Source: Candidatus Poribacteria bacterium
GTDB lineage: Bacteria > Poribacteria > WGA-4E > WGA-3G
Length of the DNA stretch: 64,000 nucleotides
Direction of reading: 5' to 3'
Assembly: GCA_022823085.1 (NCBI GenBank)
Contig: JAJDXV010000002.1
Location: 23,666 to 87,665 of the forward strand
The notes under the pieces are model-generated. The model was not told the origin of the DNA. It worked only from the letters and a program-made list of their open reading frames with translations, and searched no databases. A program made the position numbers and the translations under genes. Positions 1 to 7,420 of this stretch are shown piece after piece. Every line of letters starts with the position of its first letter. The first letter of the stretch is position 1.

Positions 1-564
1 ACTGATCTCATCACGGGCATGATCGGTGAGGATCTCCGCACCACCGCCCGGTATTGAATCGAGCCCGGCATCCCGCAAGCGTCCGAGCGTTTCACGCAAC
101 GGCATACGATTTATCTTCGCGAACCAGTCTAATTCCGGGGGCGAGAAACCGTGAATATGAATCCTGTAGTTCGATTTGATCCAACGGAGGAGATCTTCGT
201 ACCAATCGAGTTTCAGTTTCGGATGTAAACCACCCTGCATGAGAATTAACTCGCCACCGAGATCAAGGGTCTCCTGAATCTTCTTGCCTAATTCGTCGCG
301 TTCCATCACGTAAGCGTCCGGGTCCTGACGGTGGCGATAAAACGCACAGAAGTCGCAATCGACATAGCACCAGTTGGTATAGTTGATGTTCCGGTCAACG
401 ATGTAGGTAACATAACCTTCGGGATGCTTCCGTTGCCGGATAACATCCGCCGTATGTCCCAAGGCGAGAAGATCGTGGCTCTTGAAAAGCGCGAGGCAGT
501 CATCAAAGTCTAAGCGTTCGCCAGCAAGCGATTTTTCGAGGATTGGCTGGATGTATCTATCCAT
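1..564 (-). CDS. mqnC: Dehypoxanthine futalosine cyclase (MqnC), 5' part only
   Basis: This is a radical SAM enzyme of the futalosine route of menaquinone synthesis, which closes the spiro ring of dehypoxanthine futalosine. My reverse-strand translation gives 188 residues from an ATG at 562-564, preceded by AAGGA, and the frame stays open to the window edge. The radical SAM cluster motif C-x3-C-x2-C (C66, C70, C73, in CYVDCDFCAFY) sits in the usual family context NYTNWC, and SIPGGGAEIL near the truncated end is typical of MqnC. The C-terminal half lies outside the window. MqnE and the related ThiH and CofH groups are neighbours in sequence space, but the GGGAEIL segment favours MqnC. The organism therefore probably makes menaquinone by the futalosine route. 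Confidence 0.88.
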   Translation of the reverse strand, partial: MDRYIQPILEKSLAGERLDFDDCLALFKSHDLLALGHTADVIRQRKHPEGYVTYIVDRNINYTNWCYVDCDFCAFYRHRQDPDAYVMERDELGKKIQETLDLGGELILMQGGLHPKLKLDWYEDLLRWIKSNYRIHIHGFSPPELDWFAKINRMPLRETLGRLRDAGLDSIPGGGAEILTDHARDEIS

Positions 565-646
565 TTTAAAGTCCTTCAGTGTATAATACTAATACTCCAA
601 TTCTAACATTTTTGGGACAGTTTGTCAACTTTTCTGTTAATTTAAC

Positions 647-674
647 TTGACTTTTGTGAGAAATTTGGTATAAT
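647..674 (+). promoter_or_regulatory. Sigma70-type promoter for rpoZ
   Basis: TTGACT at 647-652 and TATAAT at 669-674 are separated by 16 bases. The predicted start falls about 90 bases before the rpoZ start codon, in the divergent gap between mqnC and rpoZ. Confidence 0.75.
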
Positions 675-697
675 TATTATGGTGGAATAGAGAGGTA

Positions 698-718
698 GGC
701 GCGCTTTGGAAGCGCGCC
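698..718 (+). other. Perfect hairpin in rpoZ 5' leader
   Basis: A nine-base-pair perfect stem (GGCGCGCTT pairing with AAGCGCGCC, loop TGG) lies 15 to 20 bases after the predicted transcription start. No T-tract follows, so it is not a normal intrinsic terminator. It could stabilise the transcript or be a protein-binding leader element; the function is not known. Confidence 0.6.
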
Positions 719-770
719 GATTGATGATACGTCGTTAATCGGCATTCAATCTGCTATAAGGAGAGATATA

Positions 771-1115
771 ATGAGTGAAGTCGTTTACAACGAAAACTTG
801 GTGAAAACAGAAAAAAATAAGTATCGTGCAGTGAATATTATTGCGCAACGCGCCAGAGATATAAACGCAAACGGCTTACCCTTCGCACCTTCAAGCACGA
901 CAGATAAAAAGAAAAAACCGGTTGCCGTTGCGACGGAAGAGTTGGTTGAAGGGAAACTCCGGTTTAAAAAGACTGAAGAAAACGTGCCTGTCTCCAAAAC
1001 GCCTTCGATTTTTACGGACCCTGAGGTGTCCGATGATGAGGACGGCATATTCGATGAAGAACTCATTGAACACGGACAAGATACGGAGATGGAGGAGCGA
1101 GAAGAGGGGATCTAA
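771..1115 (+). CDS. rpoZ: RNA polymerase omega subunit
   Basis: RpoZ wraps the C-terminal tail of the beta-prime subunit and helps assemble the polymerase. The 114-residue product carries the signature helix around residues 17-32 (KYRAVNIIAQRARDIN) and the second conserved segment around 48-65 (KPVAVATEELVEGKL), as in the omega family. A strongly acidic tail (residues 85-114, rich in E and D) makes it longer than the roughly 70-90 residues common in other bacteria. The start is supported by an AGGAGA-like site. A strong promoter precedes it. It lies just upstream of the tRNA/secE/nusG/ribosomal block, though the other polymerase genes are not in this window. Confidence 0.9.
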   Translation: MSEVVYNENLVKTEKNKYRAVNIIAQRARDINANGLPFAPSSTTDKKKKPVAVATEELVEGKLRFKKTEENVPVSKTPSIFTDPEVSDDEDGIFDEELIEHGQDTEMEEREEGI

Positions 1116-1188
1116 CACTGACGAGGTGTCAGACTGAAATTCCTAAGAATCCTATCCGAAAACCGCGTACAAAAAAAATTAAAATCAC

Positions 1189-1217
1189 TTGACAACCTGC
1201 GCTAAAGTGTGTATAAT
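1189..1217 (+). promoter_or_regulatory. Promoter of the tRNA-rpmG-secE transcription unit
   Basis: TTGACA at 1189-1194 and TATAAT at 1212-1217 form a consensus promoter with a 17-base spacer. The -10 box ends 11 bases before tRNA-Thr, so the primary transcript starts almost at the first tRNA. Confidence 0.9.
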
Positions 1218-1228
1218 TATAAAGTGTT

Positions 1229-1300
1229 GCTGACGTGGCTCAATGGTAGAGCAAGTGATTTGTAATCACTAGGTTGGAGGTTCGATTCCTCTCGTCAGCT
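1229..1300 (+). tRNA. tRNA-Thr (anticodon TGT)
   Basis: The acceptor arms GCTGACG and CGTCAGC pair, the D arm is GCTC/GAGC, the anticodon loop TTTGTAA gives TGT (reads ACA) and the T loop is TTCGATT. CCA is not encoded. It is the first gene of the tRNA cluster. Confidence 0.97.
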
Positions 1301-1310
1301 TTCTAATAAC

Positions 1311-1392
1311 GGGGGTATGCTTGAGCGGTCAAAAAGGGCAGACTGTAAATCTGTTGGCTATGCCTACGGTGGTTCGAATCCATCTGCCCCCA
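1311..1392 (+). tRNA. tRNA-Tyr (anticodon GTA)
   Basis: The acceptor GGGGGTA pairs with TGCCCCC (one wobble pair). The anticodon loop CTGTAAA gives GTA, and the long variable arm is that of a class II bacterial tRNA-Tyr. The T loop is TTCGAAT. CCA is not encoded. It lies ten bases after tRNA-Thr. Confidence 0.97.
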
Positions 1393-1482
1393 TCAACGGT
1401 CCTTTAGGACCGAAGCAGCGTAAAAAGCAGGATAGCAGATCGCTACCAGAGAGCGACATGTTGCCTGCACCACTGGCCTTAT

Positions 1483-1555
1483 GCGGGAGTAGCTCAGCTG
1501 GTAGAGCATTGGCCTTCCAAGCCATGCGTCGCGGGTTCGAATCCCGTCTCCCGCT
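1483..1555 (+). tRNA. tRNA-Gly (anticodon TCC)
   Basis: The acceptor GCGGGAG pairs with CTCCCGC, the anticodon loop is CTTCCAA and the T arm is GCGGG-TTCGAAT-CCCGT. The 90-base spacer before it contains a small hairpin (CGGTCCT/AGGACCG near 1396-1411), probably a processing site. Confidence 0.97.
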
Positions 1556-1573
1556 TGTTGAATACCGATTTTT

Positions 1574-1649
<76 letters not shown>

Positions 1650-1694
1650 CTTGTCGAATACCAATTACGGAACTCCGAAAAATAGGGTAGTATT

Positions 1695-1847
1695 ATGCCG
1701 AGAGACATTGTAACTTTAGCATGTGATGTATGTAGCCAACGCAATTATGTGACGACACGGAACCGGCGGACACAGCAATCTCGCTATGAACGCAAGAAAT
1801 ATTGTCGGTTTTGCCGGAAACATACACTTCATAAAGAGACACGCTAA
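1695..1847 (+). CDS. rpmG: Ribosomal protein L33
   Basis: The 50-residue L33 protein of the large ribosomal subunit begins MPRDIVTLACDVC and ends HKETR. Two CxxC pairs (C10/C13 and C37/C40) make it the zinc-binding form. The gene sits between tRNA-Thr and tRNA-Trp in the normal rpmG-secE-nusG position. The ribosome-binding site is weak (AGGGTAG). About 70 bases of nothing recognisable separate it from tRNA-Trp. Confidence 0.95.
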   Translation: MPRDIVTLACDVCSQRNYVTTRNRRTQQSRYERKKYCRFCRKHTLHKETR

Positions 1848-1919
1848 CTTTTTCACAACGGCACTGAATAATGTCGCATCAAACGCTGAATAAATCTGTG
1901 CCACACAACGAAAGCTTAC

Positions 1920-1993
1920 AGGCCAGTAGCTCCAACTGGTAGAGCGTCGGTCTCCAAAACCGAATGTTGGGGGTTCGAATCCCTCCTGGCCTG
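1920..1993 (+). tRNA. tRNA-Trp (anticodon CCA)
   Basis: The acceptor AGGCCAG pairs with CTGGCCT, the anticodon loop is CTCCAAA and the T arm is GGGGG-TTCGAAT-CCCTC. It lies only 12 bases before the secE start, the common bacterial arrangement. Confidence 0.97.
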
Positions 1994-2005
1994 CCTTTTA
2001 TTCTT

Positions 2006-2425
2006 ATGATAACTCGCGTAAAAAAATATCTTCAGGGAATCCATCTCGAATGGCAGAAGGTCTCTAAACCCGATATGAAAGAGGTTCAGGGTAGCACGAT
2101 TACTGTCATGGTTGCCACCGCGCTTTTGGGATTTTATATCGGCATCATTGACGGCAATCCTGCTTTCCCCGCATGGAATAACCCTTTAAGCTGGATTTTT
2201 CTACTCGCTCTCCCCATCCTTGTGTTCCTTATTGTGAAAAGTTGGGAAGACCACTCACAGAGAGAGAGAAATCCTGAGGCTGTCATTCCGAGTAATCGGA
2301 AGGTCATCGCCGCAGCAGTCGCCGCAATCCCCTTAATCGCAGTAATCGTCAGCCAATACGCACTCAACAATACGCTTGAAGGGTTCGGAATGGCTTTTCT
2401 TAGAACCCTTTTTATTCGTAGCTAA
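2006..2425 (+). CDS. secE: Preprotein translocase subunit SecE, three membrane spans
   Basis: SecE clamps SecY in the SecYEG channel. The 139-residue product has the conserved cytoplasmic segment (EWQKVSKPDMKEVQGST, residues 15-31) followed by the core membrane helix around 32-48. Two further hydrophobic segments follow, near 57-75 and 95-115, although most SecE proteins outside the enterobacteria have a single span, and the extra pair is on the C-terminal side of the core helix. An upstream in-frame start at 1964 lies inside tRNA-Trp and is rejected. The ATG at 2006 begins 12 bases after the tRNA and has no clear Shine-Dalgarno sequence, so processing of the tRNA would leave a very short leader. 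nusG follows after 50 bases. Confidence 0.88.
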   Translation: MITRVKKYLQGIHLEWQKVSKPDMKEVQGSTITVMVATALLGFYIGIIDGNPAFPAWNNPLSWIFLLALPILVFLIVKSWEDHSQRERNPEAVIPSNRKVIAAAVAAIPLIAVIVSQYALNNTLEGFGMAFLRTLFIRS

Positions 2426-2475
2426 CGTTCCAAGGCACGCGGAGCATAGCGCAAGAACACTGGTGGATTCAGAAT

Positions 2476-3042
2476 ATGGATGGATACTGGTACGTCGTTC
2501 AGATATACACCGGACATGAGAAGAAGGTTAAACTCAACCTTGACAACATGATCGCAAGGGAGAAATTACAGGACGAAATCTTGCAGGTGAATGTCCCTGA
2601 AACCGAAGTCGTAGAGATCAAGGACAGCCAGCGAAAGGTGAGCGTTCGACCCTCTTATCCGGGATACGTACTCGTTAATACGTCCCATGAACTCGGACCG
2701 CAAGTAGAGAGTCCAATCGGACAGAGAAGTTGGGCACTCATACAGGAGACACCCGGGGTCATGAATTTCTTGGGACCCACCTCACACCCATCGCCGTTAA
2801 GTCCTGACGATGTTGAAGCAATGCTTCAAATGTCAACTGAAGAAGAGGAAGTCCAGCCAGTACCAGCGATGGAATATGAGATCGGCGATAAGGTCAGGGT
2901 GATAAGTGGACCCTTTAGCGGCTTCCTCGGCGAAATCGAAGAAATTGACATGGAGCACCAACGGCTACGTTTGAGCATCTCGCTTTTCGGGCGTTCCACC
3001 TCTGTCGATTTAGGTTTGCTTGAAGTAGAAGAATTAAATTAA
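2476..3042 (+). CDS. nusG: Transcription termination/antitermination factor NusG
   Basis: NusG binds the polymerase clamp to suppress pausing and can couple transcription to Rho or the ribosome. The 188-residue protein opens with the NGN-domain start DGYWYVVQIYTGHEKKV and includes SYPGYVLV and ETPGVMNFLG. An acidic linker leads to the KOW motif near residues 135-165 (GDKVRVISGPFSGFLGEIEE). It lies between secE and rplK as usual. Length and order are normal. Confidence 0.97.
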   Translation: MDGYWYVVQIYTGHEKKVKLNLDNMIAREKLQDEILQVNVPETEVVEIKDSQRKVSVRPSYPGYVLVNTSHELGPQVESPIGQRSWALIQETPGVMNFLGPTSHPSPLSPDDVEAMLQMSTEEEEVQPVPAMEYEIGDKVRVISGPFSGFLGEIEEIDMEHQRLRLSISLFGRSTSVDLGLLEVEELN

Positions 3043-3072
3043 AAAATGTTTAACGCACAATAGGGAAAAACA

Positions 3073-3498
3073 ATGGCAAAAAAAGTAGCAGGTGAAGTTA
3101 AACTCCAACTCGTCTCCGGACAGGCAACACCGCAACCGCCTGTCGGACCGAGTCTCGCACCTTATATGATTAACTTACAGGAGTTTATCAAATCGTTTAA
3201 CGCCCAGACGCAGCAGCAAACCGGTATGGTGGTGACGACGATCATCACCTGTTATAGCGACAGGTCTTTTACGTTCGCTGTGAAATCGCCACCAGCGGCG
3301 GTTCTACTCAAATCGGCGGCGAAGATTGCCAAAGGCTCTGGAGAACCGAACCGAAACAAGGTCGCTACCGTTACGATCGACCAAATTCGAGAAATCGCAC
3401 AGACAAAATTACCGGACTTGAATACAACAGACTTAGATGCCGCGACCCGAATGGTAGAAGGCACTGCACGCAGTATGGGACTTACAATTAGTCGATAG
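3073..3498 (+). CDS. rplK: Ribosomal protein L11, divergent linker
   Basis: L11 forms the GTPase-associated centre with 23S rRNA. The 141 residues align end to end with the family: [40 protein letters not shown] and [10 protein letters not shown]. The normally near-invariant stretch after the proline-rich helix (consensus GQHGVNI, from general knowledge of the family) reads APYMINL here. That segment touches the thiopeptide-binding site, so drug or factor interaction may differ. The other landmarks are intact, so I expect a functional protein. A 30-base gap separates it from nusG. Confidence 0.96.
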   Translation: MAKKVAGEVKLQLVSGQATPQPPVGPSLAPYMINLQEFIKSFNAQTQQQTGMVVTTIITCYSDRSFTFAVKSPPAAVLLKSAAKIAKGSGEPNRNKVATVTIDQIREIAQTKLPDLNTTDLDAATRMVEGTARSMGLTISR

Positions 3499-3583
3499 TG
3501 AGATTTAGGTACGCAGCGGCACGACCGCGCCGTCGTATCCACACACTCGCTTAGAAATTACATGTCGCATATCGGAGAACAAC

Positions 3584-4282
3584 ATGGCGAAAAAAGGAAA
3601 ACGATACAGCGAGATCAAAGAACAGGTGGATAGACTCCACTTGTACACCGTTGATGAGGCGGTTTCGCTTGTAAAAAAGACAAGTCGTGCCAAGTTTGAC
3701 GAAACGGTAGACCTCGCGTCACGGCTCGGTGTAGACGCTCAGCACGCGGAACAGAATATACGCGGCACCGTTGCCTTGCCACATGGCACAGGGAAGTCGG
3801 CACGGGTTGTCGTCTTCGCAGAAGGCGATGCCGCACGGCAGGCTGAAGAGGCTGGCGCAGATTTCGTCGGAACTGACGAAATCGTTGATAAAATCGTTGA
3901 TGGATGGCTCGAATTCGACGCAACAATCGCAACACCCGACCTCATGCGCACCATTATGCCTAAACTCGGACGGATACTCGGACCCAGAGGATTGATGCCC
4001 AACGCAAAGGCAGGAACCGTTACAACGGATGTCACTGCAACGATACAGAATATCAAAGCTGGGCAAATTGAGTACCGTGTGGAACGATCCTCCGGTATCA
4101 TCCACGTACCCATCGGCAAAACTTCGTTTGAGGAAACAAGCATTAAAGAGAACCTCAACGCTATCATGGGCGCACTCGTTGCCGCCCGTCCTGCCTCCGT
4201 AAAAGGGCGATATATTCGCAGCGTAGCCATTTCATCAACTATGGGAGTCGGTATCCGGATAGACCCGCAACAATTCGCATAA
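3584..4282 (+). CDS. rplA: Ribosomal protein L1
   Basis: L1 forms the mobile stalk of the large subunit at the E site and often represses its own operon. The 232-residue protein has the hallmarks [20 protein letters not shown] and GKTSFEE, and ends in the usual TMGVGIRID. An 85-base gap separates it from rplK, long enough for an L1-binding site, but I could not identify one with confidence. Confidence 0.97.
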   Translation: MAKKGKRYSEIKEQVDRLHLYTVDEAVSLVKKTSRAKFDETVDLASRLGVDAQHAEQNIRGTVALPHGTGKSARVVVFAEGDAARQAEEAGADFVGTDEIVDKIVDGWLEFDATIATPDLMRTIMPKLGRILGPRGLMPNAKAGTVTTDVTATIQNIKAGQIEYRVERSSGIIHVPIGKTSFEETSIKENLNAIMGALVAARPASVKGRYIRSVAISSTMGVGIRIDPQQFA

Positions 4283-4324
4283 CCAAAGAGGATATACAAT
4301 ATAGCAACAGTCCTGACAACTCAA

Positions 4325-4380
4325 TAGAGTCGTAGAACGTAGGTGCCAACGGCTTAATTGCCTACCGAGGCTTGAATGGA
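4325..4380 (+). promoter_or_regulatory. Ribosomal protein L10 leader
   Basis: The region contains GTAGGTGCC at 4339-4347, a short loop with TTAATT, then GCCTACCGAGG at 4360-4370. This is the pattern of the known L10 leader RNA, where the GTAGG and CCTAC strands pair and a kink-turn binds L10(L12)4. With the following terminator (4454-4479) it should feed excess L10 back to stop rplJL transcription. Confidence 0.8.
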
Positions 4381-4453
4381 ATAGAAACAGCGAGCGCGGC
4401 GTCAGAACGCAGGCGGAATCTTATCGCTCCTTATTGTTCTCTCTTTCTATCTC

Positions 4454-4479
4454 AGCCTCCAGGCACCTGGGGGCTTTTT
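4454..4479 (+). terminator. Attenuator terminator before rplJ
   Basis: AGCCTCCAGG pairs with CCTGGGGGCT (one G-T pair) and runs directly into TTTTT. It lies between the L10 leader core and the rplJ start, the position expected for the regulated terminator of this leader. Confidence 0.85.
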
Positions 4480-4550
4480 GCATGCAATCTTATTTCTTTT
4501 TAACCAGACAGTACGGTTCCCATATAACCCACGTAGAAAGGAGCTGATAC

Positions 4551-5117
4551 ATGCCGAATCAGGCGAATATTCAGCAAGCAGAACAAATCCGTGAGATTTT
4601 TGATAGTGCAGATGTCGTTCTCTTAACAGACTTTCAAGGACTTTCCGTCGCAGAAACTAACGAACTGCGAAATCAACTCCGGGAAGCAAATATCCAATAC
4701 AAAGTCTGCAAGAACACATTAGTGAACGTTATCGCACAAGAGAAAGGCATTGAAGGACTTGAACCATTTCTCAAGGGAAATACAGCACTCGCCGCAGGCA
4801 CAGACCCGGCAACCTCCTCAAAAGTCTTGCTCGCATTTAGCGAGGAACACGAGGACCTAAAAATTAAAGGTGGAGTCCTCGGAACACGCGTGATTGACGC
4901 TGAGGGCGTTGAAGCACTCAAGGATATGCCGTCCTATGAGGTCTTAGTCGCTAAAACCGTCGGACTCGTCAGCGCACCCCTCGTCGGGCTCGTCCGAACG
5001 CTCCATCAGGGATCGCCCGTTACCGGAATGGTAAATGTACTCAGTGGAACGATACGTCAGGTGACCTCTGTGTTGACACAGGTCGCCGAACAAAAGAAAG
5101 AGGCAGAAAACGCCTAA
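4551..5117 (+). CDS. rplJ: Ribosomal protein L10
   Basis: L10 anchors the L7/L12 stalk to the large subunit. The 188-residue protein shows the family pattern: VVLLTDFQGLSVAETNELR, YKVCKNTLVNVIA, EPFLKGNTALAAG and a helical C-terminal tail that would bind L7/L12 dimers. An AAAGGAGC site precedes the ATG. It is preceded by the L10 leader and attenuator. Confidence 0.97.
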   Translation: MPNQANIQQAEQIREIFDSADVVLLTDFQGLSVAETNELRNQLREANIQYKVCKNTLVNVIAQEKGIEGLEPFLKGNTALAAGTDPATSSKVLLAFSEEHEDLKIKGGVLGTRVIDAEGVEALKDMPSYEVLVAKTVGLVSAPLVGLVRTLHQGSPVTGMVNVLSGTIRQVTSVLTQVAEQKKEAENA

Positions 5118-5133
5118 CGTTTATACGAATATT

Positions 5134-5234
5134 ACTTACGCACCCTCTGTTGTCGCAGTTGTGCAGGCGGGGTTTGTAACGCTGCCTGTTTGTAACCCTG
5201 ACGCATCAAATACAGAGAAAATCGCGTAAGTCCT
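5134..5234. repeat. Short inverted-repeat element in the rplJ-rplL gap
   Basis: ACTTACGCAC at 5134-5143 and GCGTAAGTCCT at 5224-5234 are imperfect terminal inverted repeats. The same pair of ends bounds a second, longer element at 15929-16140. The interior carries a degenerate GGCGGGGTTTGTAAC motif like the perfect hairpin at 36229-36249. It looks like a small non-autonomous element inserted in the ribosomal operon. Confidence 0.6.
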
Positions 5235-5247
5235 AACTAAGAAAATT

Positions 5248-5268
5248 GAGGCACCCTGCCTCGCTTTT
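5248..5268 (+). terminator. Weak terminator-like hairpin before rplL
   Basis: GAGGCA-CCC-TGCCTC is followed by GC and TTTT. The six-pair stem is short, so it may only attenuate between rplJ and rplL. Confidence 0.45.
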
Positions 5269-5339
5269 CGCACAACGCTTGATCAAGAAGTTTTCTAATC
5301 AAGTCAATTTAGTACTACTAATTTAGAAAGGATAAAAAC

Positions 5340-5741
5340 ATGGCCGCAGATATGGAAAAAATGATTGATGAAATCAGCAATATGACCGTTTTGGAGCTTT
5401 CCGAACTCGTCAAAGCATTAGAAGATAAATTTGGAGTCAGTGCCTCCGCAGCACCAGCCATCGCTATGCCGGGGATGGTCCCAGGCGCAGCAGCAGGCGA
5501 AGCTGCCGAAGAAGAAGAAGCCGCAGAGCAAACCGAATTTGACGTACAACTCAAAGAATTCGGATCCAGCAAGATTCCTGTTATCAAAGAGGTGCGTTCA
5601 CTCACCGGACTCGGTTTGAAAGAAGCGAAAGAAAAAGTTGAATCCGCACCCGTCGTCATTCAAGAAGCTGTCTCTAAAGAAGATGCTGAGAAGGCGAAAG
5701 AGCAGCTCGAAGCCCTCGGTGCTGTCGTCGAAATCGTTTAG
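5340..5741 (+). CDS. rplL: Ribosomal protein L7/L12
   Basis: L7/L12 is the multi-copy stalk protein that recruits translation GTPases. The 133 residues have the N-terminal dimerisation helices ([19 protein letters not shown]), an Ala/Glu-rich hinge around residues 38-65 and the C-terminal domain ([26 protein letters not shown]). AAAGGA precedes the ATG. Its separation from rplJ by 222 bases and an inserted repeat is larger than usual. A terminator follows and rpoB does not. Confidence 0.97.
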   Translation: MAADMEKMIDEISNMTVLELSELVKALEDKFGVSASAAPAIAMPGMVPGAAAGEAAEEEEAAEQTEFDVQLKEFGSSKIPVIKEVRSLTGLGLKEAKEKVESAPVVIQEAVSKEDAEKAKEQLEALGAVVEIV

Positions 5742-5800
5742 TTCCAGACATATTGTCTCGTCTCTACACGTACACAATGCGTGATGAGACCACGTATCAT

Positions 5801-5867
5801 GAGAAACCCATTATGGTTCTTGAGCATAGCGATACGCTACGGTGAACTGTGATGGGTTTCCCTTTTT
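5801..5867 (+). terminator. Terminator after rplL
   Basis: GAAACCCAT (5803-5811) pairs with ATGGGTTTC (5852-5860), an inner CATAGCGATACGCTACGGTG segment can fold further, and CCTTTTT follows. This ends the ribosomal operon at the point where rpoBC normally continues. Confidence 0.75.
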
Positions 5868-5888
5868 CGTAATTACGCCGAGATCCCG

Positions 5889-6731
5889 ATGCTCAGTATC
5901 CTTGATATTTTTTATCTCGTTTTCAGCCAACTCGCAGTCGGCGGGTTTATTCTCCTCGTCCTCGTCCCCAAAGGATTGGTCGGTGCAAATTTCTATCGTT
6001 TGATGGGCAGCATCTACCTGCTCGTCAGCGGTTTATCGCGTTGTGCAGACTTAGCACGCCATCAGCAACCTGTCACATTTCTCAACTTTTTCGGATTTTG
6101 GCAGAACCCTGAATCCATTTTGGTAATTTCTTTCGTGCTTCTCGTTTGCGTTTATACCCTCAGCTGGTGGTTCAAGCGTCCGCTGCTTACGAAAATTCTG
6201 TTCATGGGTGGTTCAATTTGTGGAGCGGTATGGATCGTTTTGACTGCCCAACGTTACTTTCAAATTGTTCAACTTCCCGGAGAGATGGTCCTACTCCCGC
6301 TGCAATTCTTGACAGCCGCTGCACTGCTCGGCGCAGTACACACCGGTATGTGGTTCGGACACTGGTACCTTGTGACACCCGATCTACCTGTGATTTACCT
6401 CAAACGCTATAACACCGTCTTACTCTTTACCCTCTCAGGCGTGACACTCCTCCTCTGTCTGAACCTCTTTTTCCGGCAGCAATCCATAGATGTTGTCCCC
6501 TTTAATGTCTTCTATCAAATCATCTTTGGGATGCGATTGCTTATCGGTATCGCCGGCACCTTACTCCTCTATTTTATTACTTGGGACTGTTTACGTCCGA
6601 AGTCTGTTGCCCGTGACGTGCTCGGCGCGACGCGCGCTGCGACAGGTTTTCTTTTTATCGCTATTATCACGGTCTTCCTCGGCGAATTTTGCAGCCGATT
6701 TTTACTTTTCGAGATGCGGTTTATATTTTAG
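5889..6731 (+). CDS. Multi-pass membrane protein of unknown function
   Basis: The 280-residue protein is almost entirely hydrophobic, with about eight predicted spans. A conserved-looking segment in the middle (AVHTGMWFGHWYLVTPDLPV) puts two histidines at membrane boundaries, and a C-terminal GEFCSRFLLFE recalls the ends of NrfD/DmsC-type quinol-interacting subunits. That resemblance is only suggestive. No partner iron-sulfur or catalytic subunit is adjacent. No strong ribosome-binding site is seen. It occupies the place normally held by rpoB, after the rplL terminator. Confidence 0.7.
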   Translation: MLSILDIFYLVFSQLAVGGFILLVLVPKGLVGANFYRLMGSIYLLVSGLSRCADLARHQQPVTFLNFFGFWQNPESILVISFVLLVCVYTLSWWFKRPLLTKILFMGGSICGAVWIVLTAQRYFQIVQLPGEMVLLPLQFLTAAALLGAVHTGMWFGHWYLVTPDLPVIYLKRYNTVLLFTLSGVTLLLCLNLFFRQQSIDVVPFNVFYQIIFGMRLLIGIAGTLLLYFITWDCLRPKSVARDVLGATRAATGFLFIAIITVFLGEFCSRFLLFEMRFIF

Positions 6732-6748
6732 GAAAACAGTTTTGGGGT

Positions 6749-6777
6749 TGCTATAGAAGGTCTTGTGTGATATAATA
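6749..6777 (+). promoter_or_regulatory. Sigma70-type promoter for the 6856 gene
   Basis: TTGCTA at 6749-6754 and TATAAT at 6772-6777 are separated by 17 bases, giving a start about 70 bases before the TTG codon at 6856. Confidence 0.65.
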
Positions 6778-6855
6778 AATGTCGTGTGGCAGGGGCTACT
6801 TCCGAAGAACTCATATATGCTGCCTGCTCATTAACAATGTAAATCTGGAGAAATT

Positions 6856-7314
6856 TTGAAAGCATTTCTACGAAAGCATCGGGAATTTTGGAAAACAGGA
6901 AAAACGAACTTTGCTGTCACCGTAGGCCTGATGCTCGGAAGCCTGTTTTTGGTTTATGCTGTCTATCAAGAAATAGGTGCCGGGTGGAAGGGGTATAAAT
7001 CGTTACGAGTCGTCCTAACAGACACATCCGTATTTATTCCTGTTGGCGGTTTAATTGCCGGTGTTGTCACAATTATAGGAGATTTGATGATGTTATGGTC
7101 AGATAGATCGGAAAAACGGATTCAAGAGGCTGCTGCCGCAGCTGCTGCCGCAGCTGCTGCCGAAGCTAGAGCCGAGGGTATAGCCGAGGGTATAGCCGAG
7201 GGTATTAAGGAAGGTAAAGCTGAACTTGCTCAAAAAGTGATAGCTTGGAACTTCCGCCGCTTAGAAGCAGAAAAGAATGGCCAACCTTTTAACGAAGCAC
7301 CACCAACAGAATAG
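6856..7314 (+). CDS. Small membrane protein with poly-Ala and AEG-repeat tail
   Basis: The 152-residue protein begins with TTG, supported by GGAG seven bases upstream. Two membrane spans (near 18-37 and 60-80) are followed by a run of about twelve alanines, then three copies of the AEGI/IKEG type (AEGIAEGIAEGIKEGKAE) and a tail ending NGQPFNEAPPTE. The alanine and AEG parts are encoded by microrepeats (GCTGCCGCA and GCCGAGGGTATA units), so length variation by slippage is likely. A shorter protein at 46979-47170 shares the AEG run and the NGQ-P tail. The function is unknown. AEG linkers of this type are common in Rpn/PD-(D/E)XK transposase-like proteins, but no nuclease domain is present here. 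Confidence 0.75.
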   Translation: MKAFLRKHREFWKTGKTNFAVTVGLMLGSLFLVYAVYQEIGAGWKGYKSLRVVLTDTSVFIPVGGLIAGVVTIIGDLMMLWSDRSEKRIQEAAAAAAAAAAAEARAEGIAEGIAEGIKEGKAELAQKVIAWNFRRLEAEKNGQPFNEAPPTE

Positions 7315-7359
7315 CAACCGGCCCGAAAAAAGAAAGTCCTATGATTGCAACGAATTCTG

Positions 7360-7388
7360 TTGTGATTTAAATGTGGGCGTGCTAAAAT
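7360..7388 (+). promoter_or_regulatory. Promoter of the dehydrogenase-hemE operon
   Basis: TTGTGA (7360-7365), a 17-base spacer and TAAAAT (7383-7388) precede the gene at 7421, which also has an AGGAGG ribosome-binding site. Confidence 0.6.
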
Positions 7389-7420
7389 AACTGCAACCAT
7401 TGAAGCATTAGGAGGCACAA

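Noticed and set aside
1964..2005. An earlier in-frame start for secE
   Set aside because: It lies inside tRNA-Trp.
3499..3583. An L1-binding operator between rplK and rplA
   Set aside because: The gap is long enough but I could not match the L1 binding fold with confidence.
3739..4299. A 186-residue open frame on the minus strand opposite rplA
   Set aside because: It is a mirror frame of an established ribosomal gene; no ribosome-binding site or family match.
7130..7215. Regular short repeats that could be read as a CRISPR or satellite array
   Set aside because: They are in-frame coding microrepeats with no spacers.
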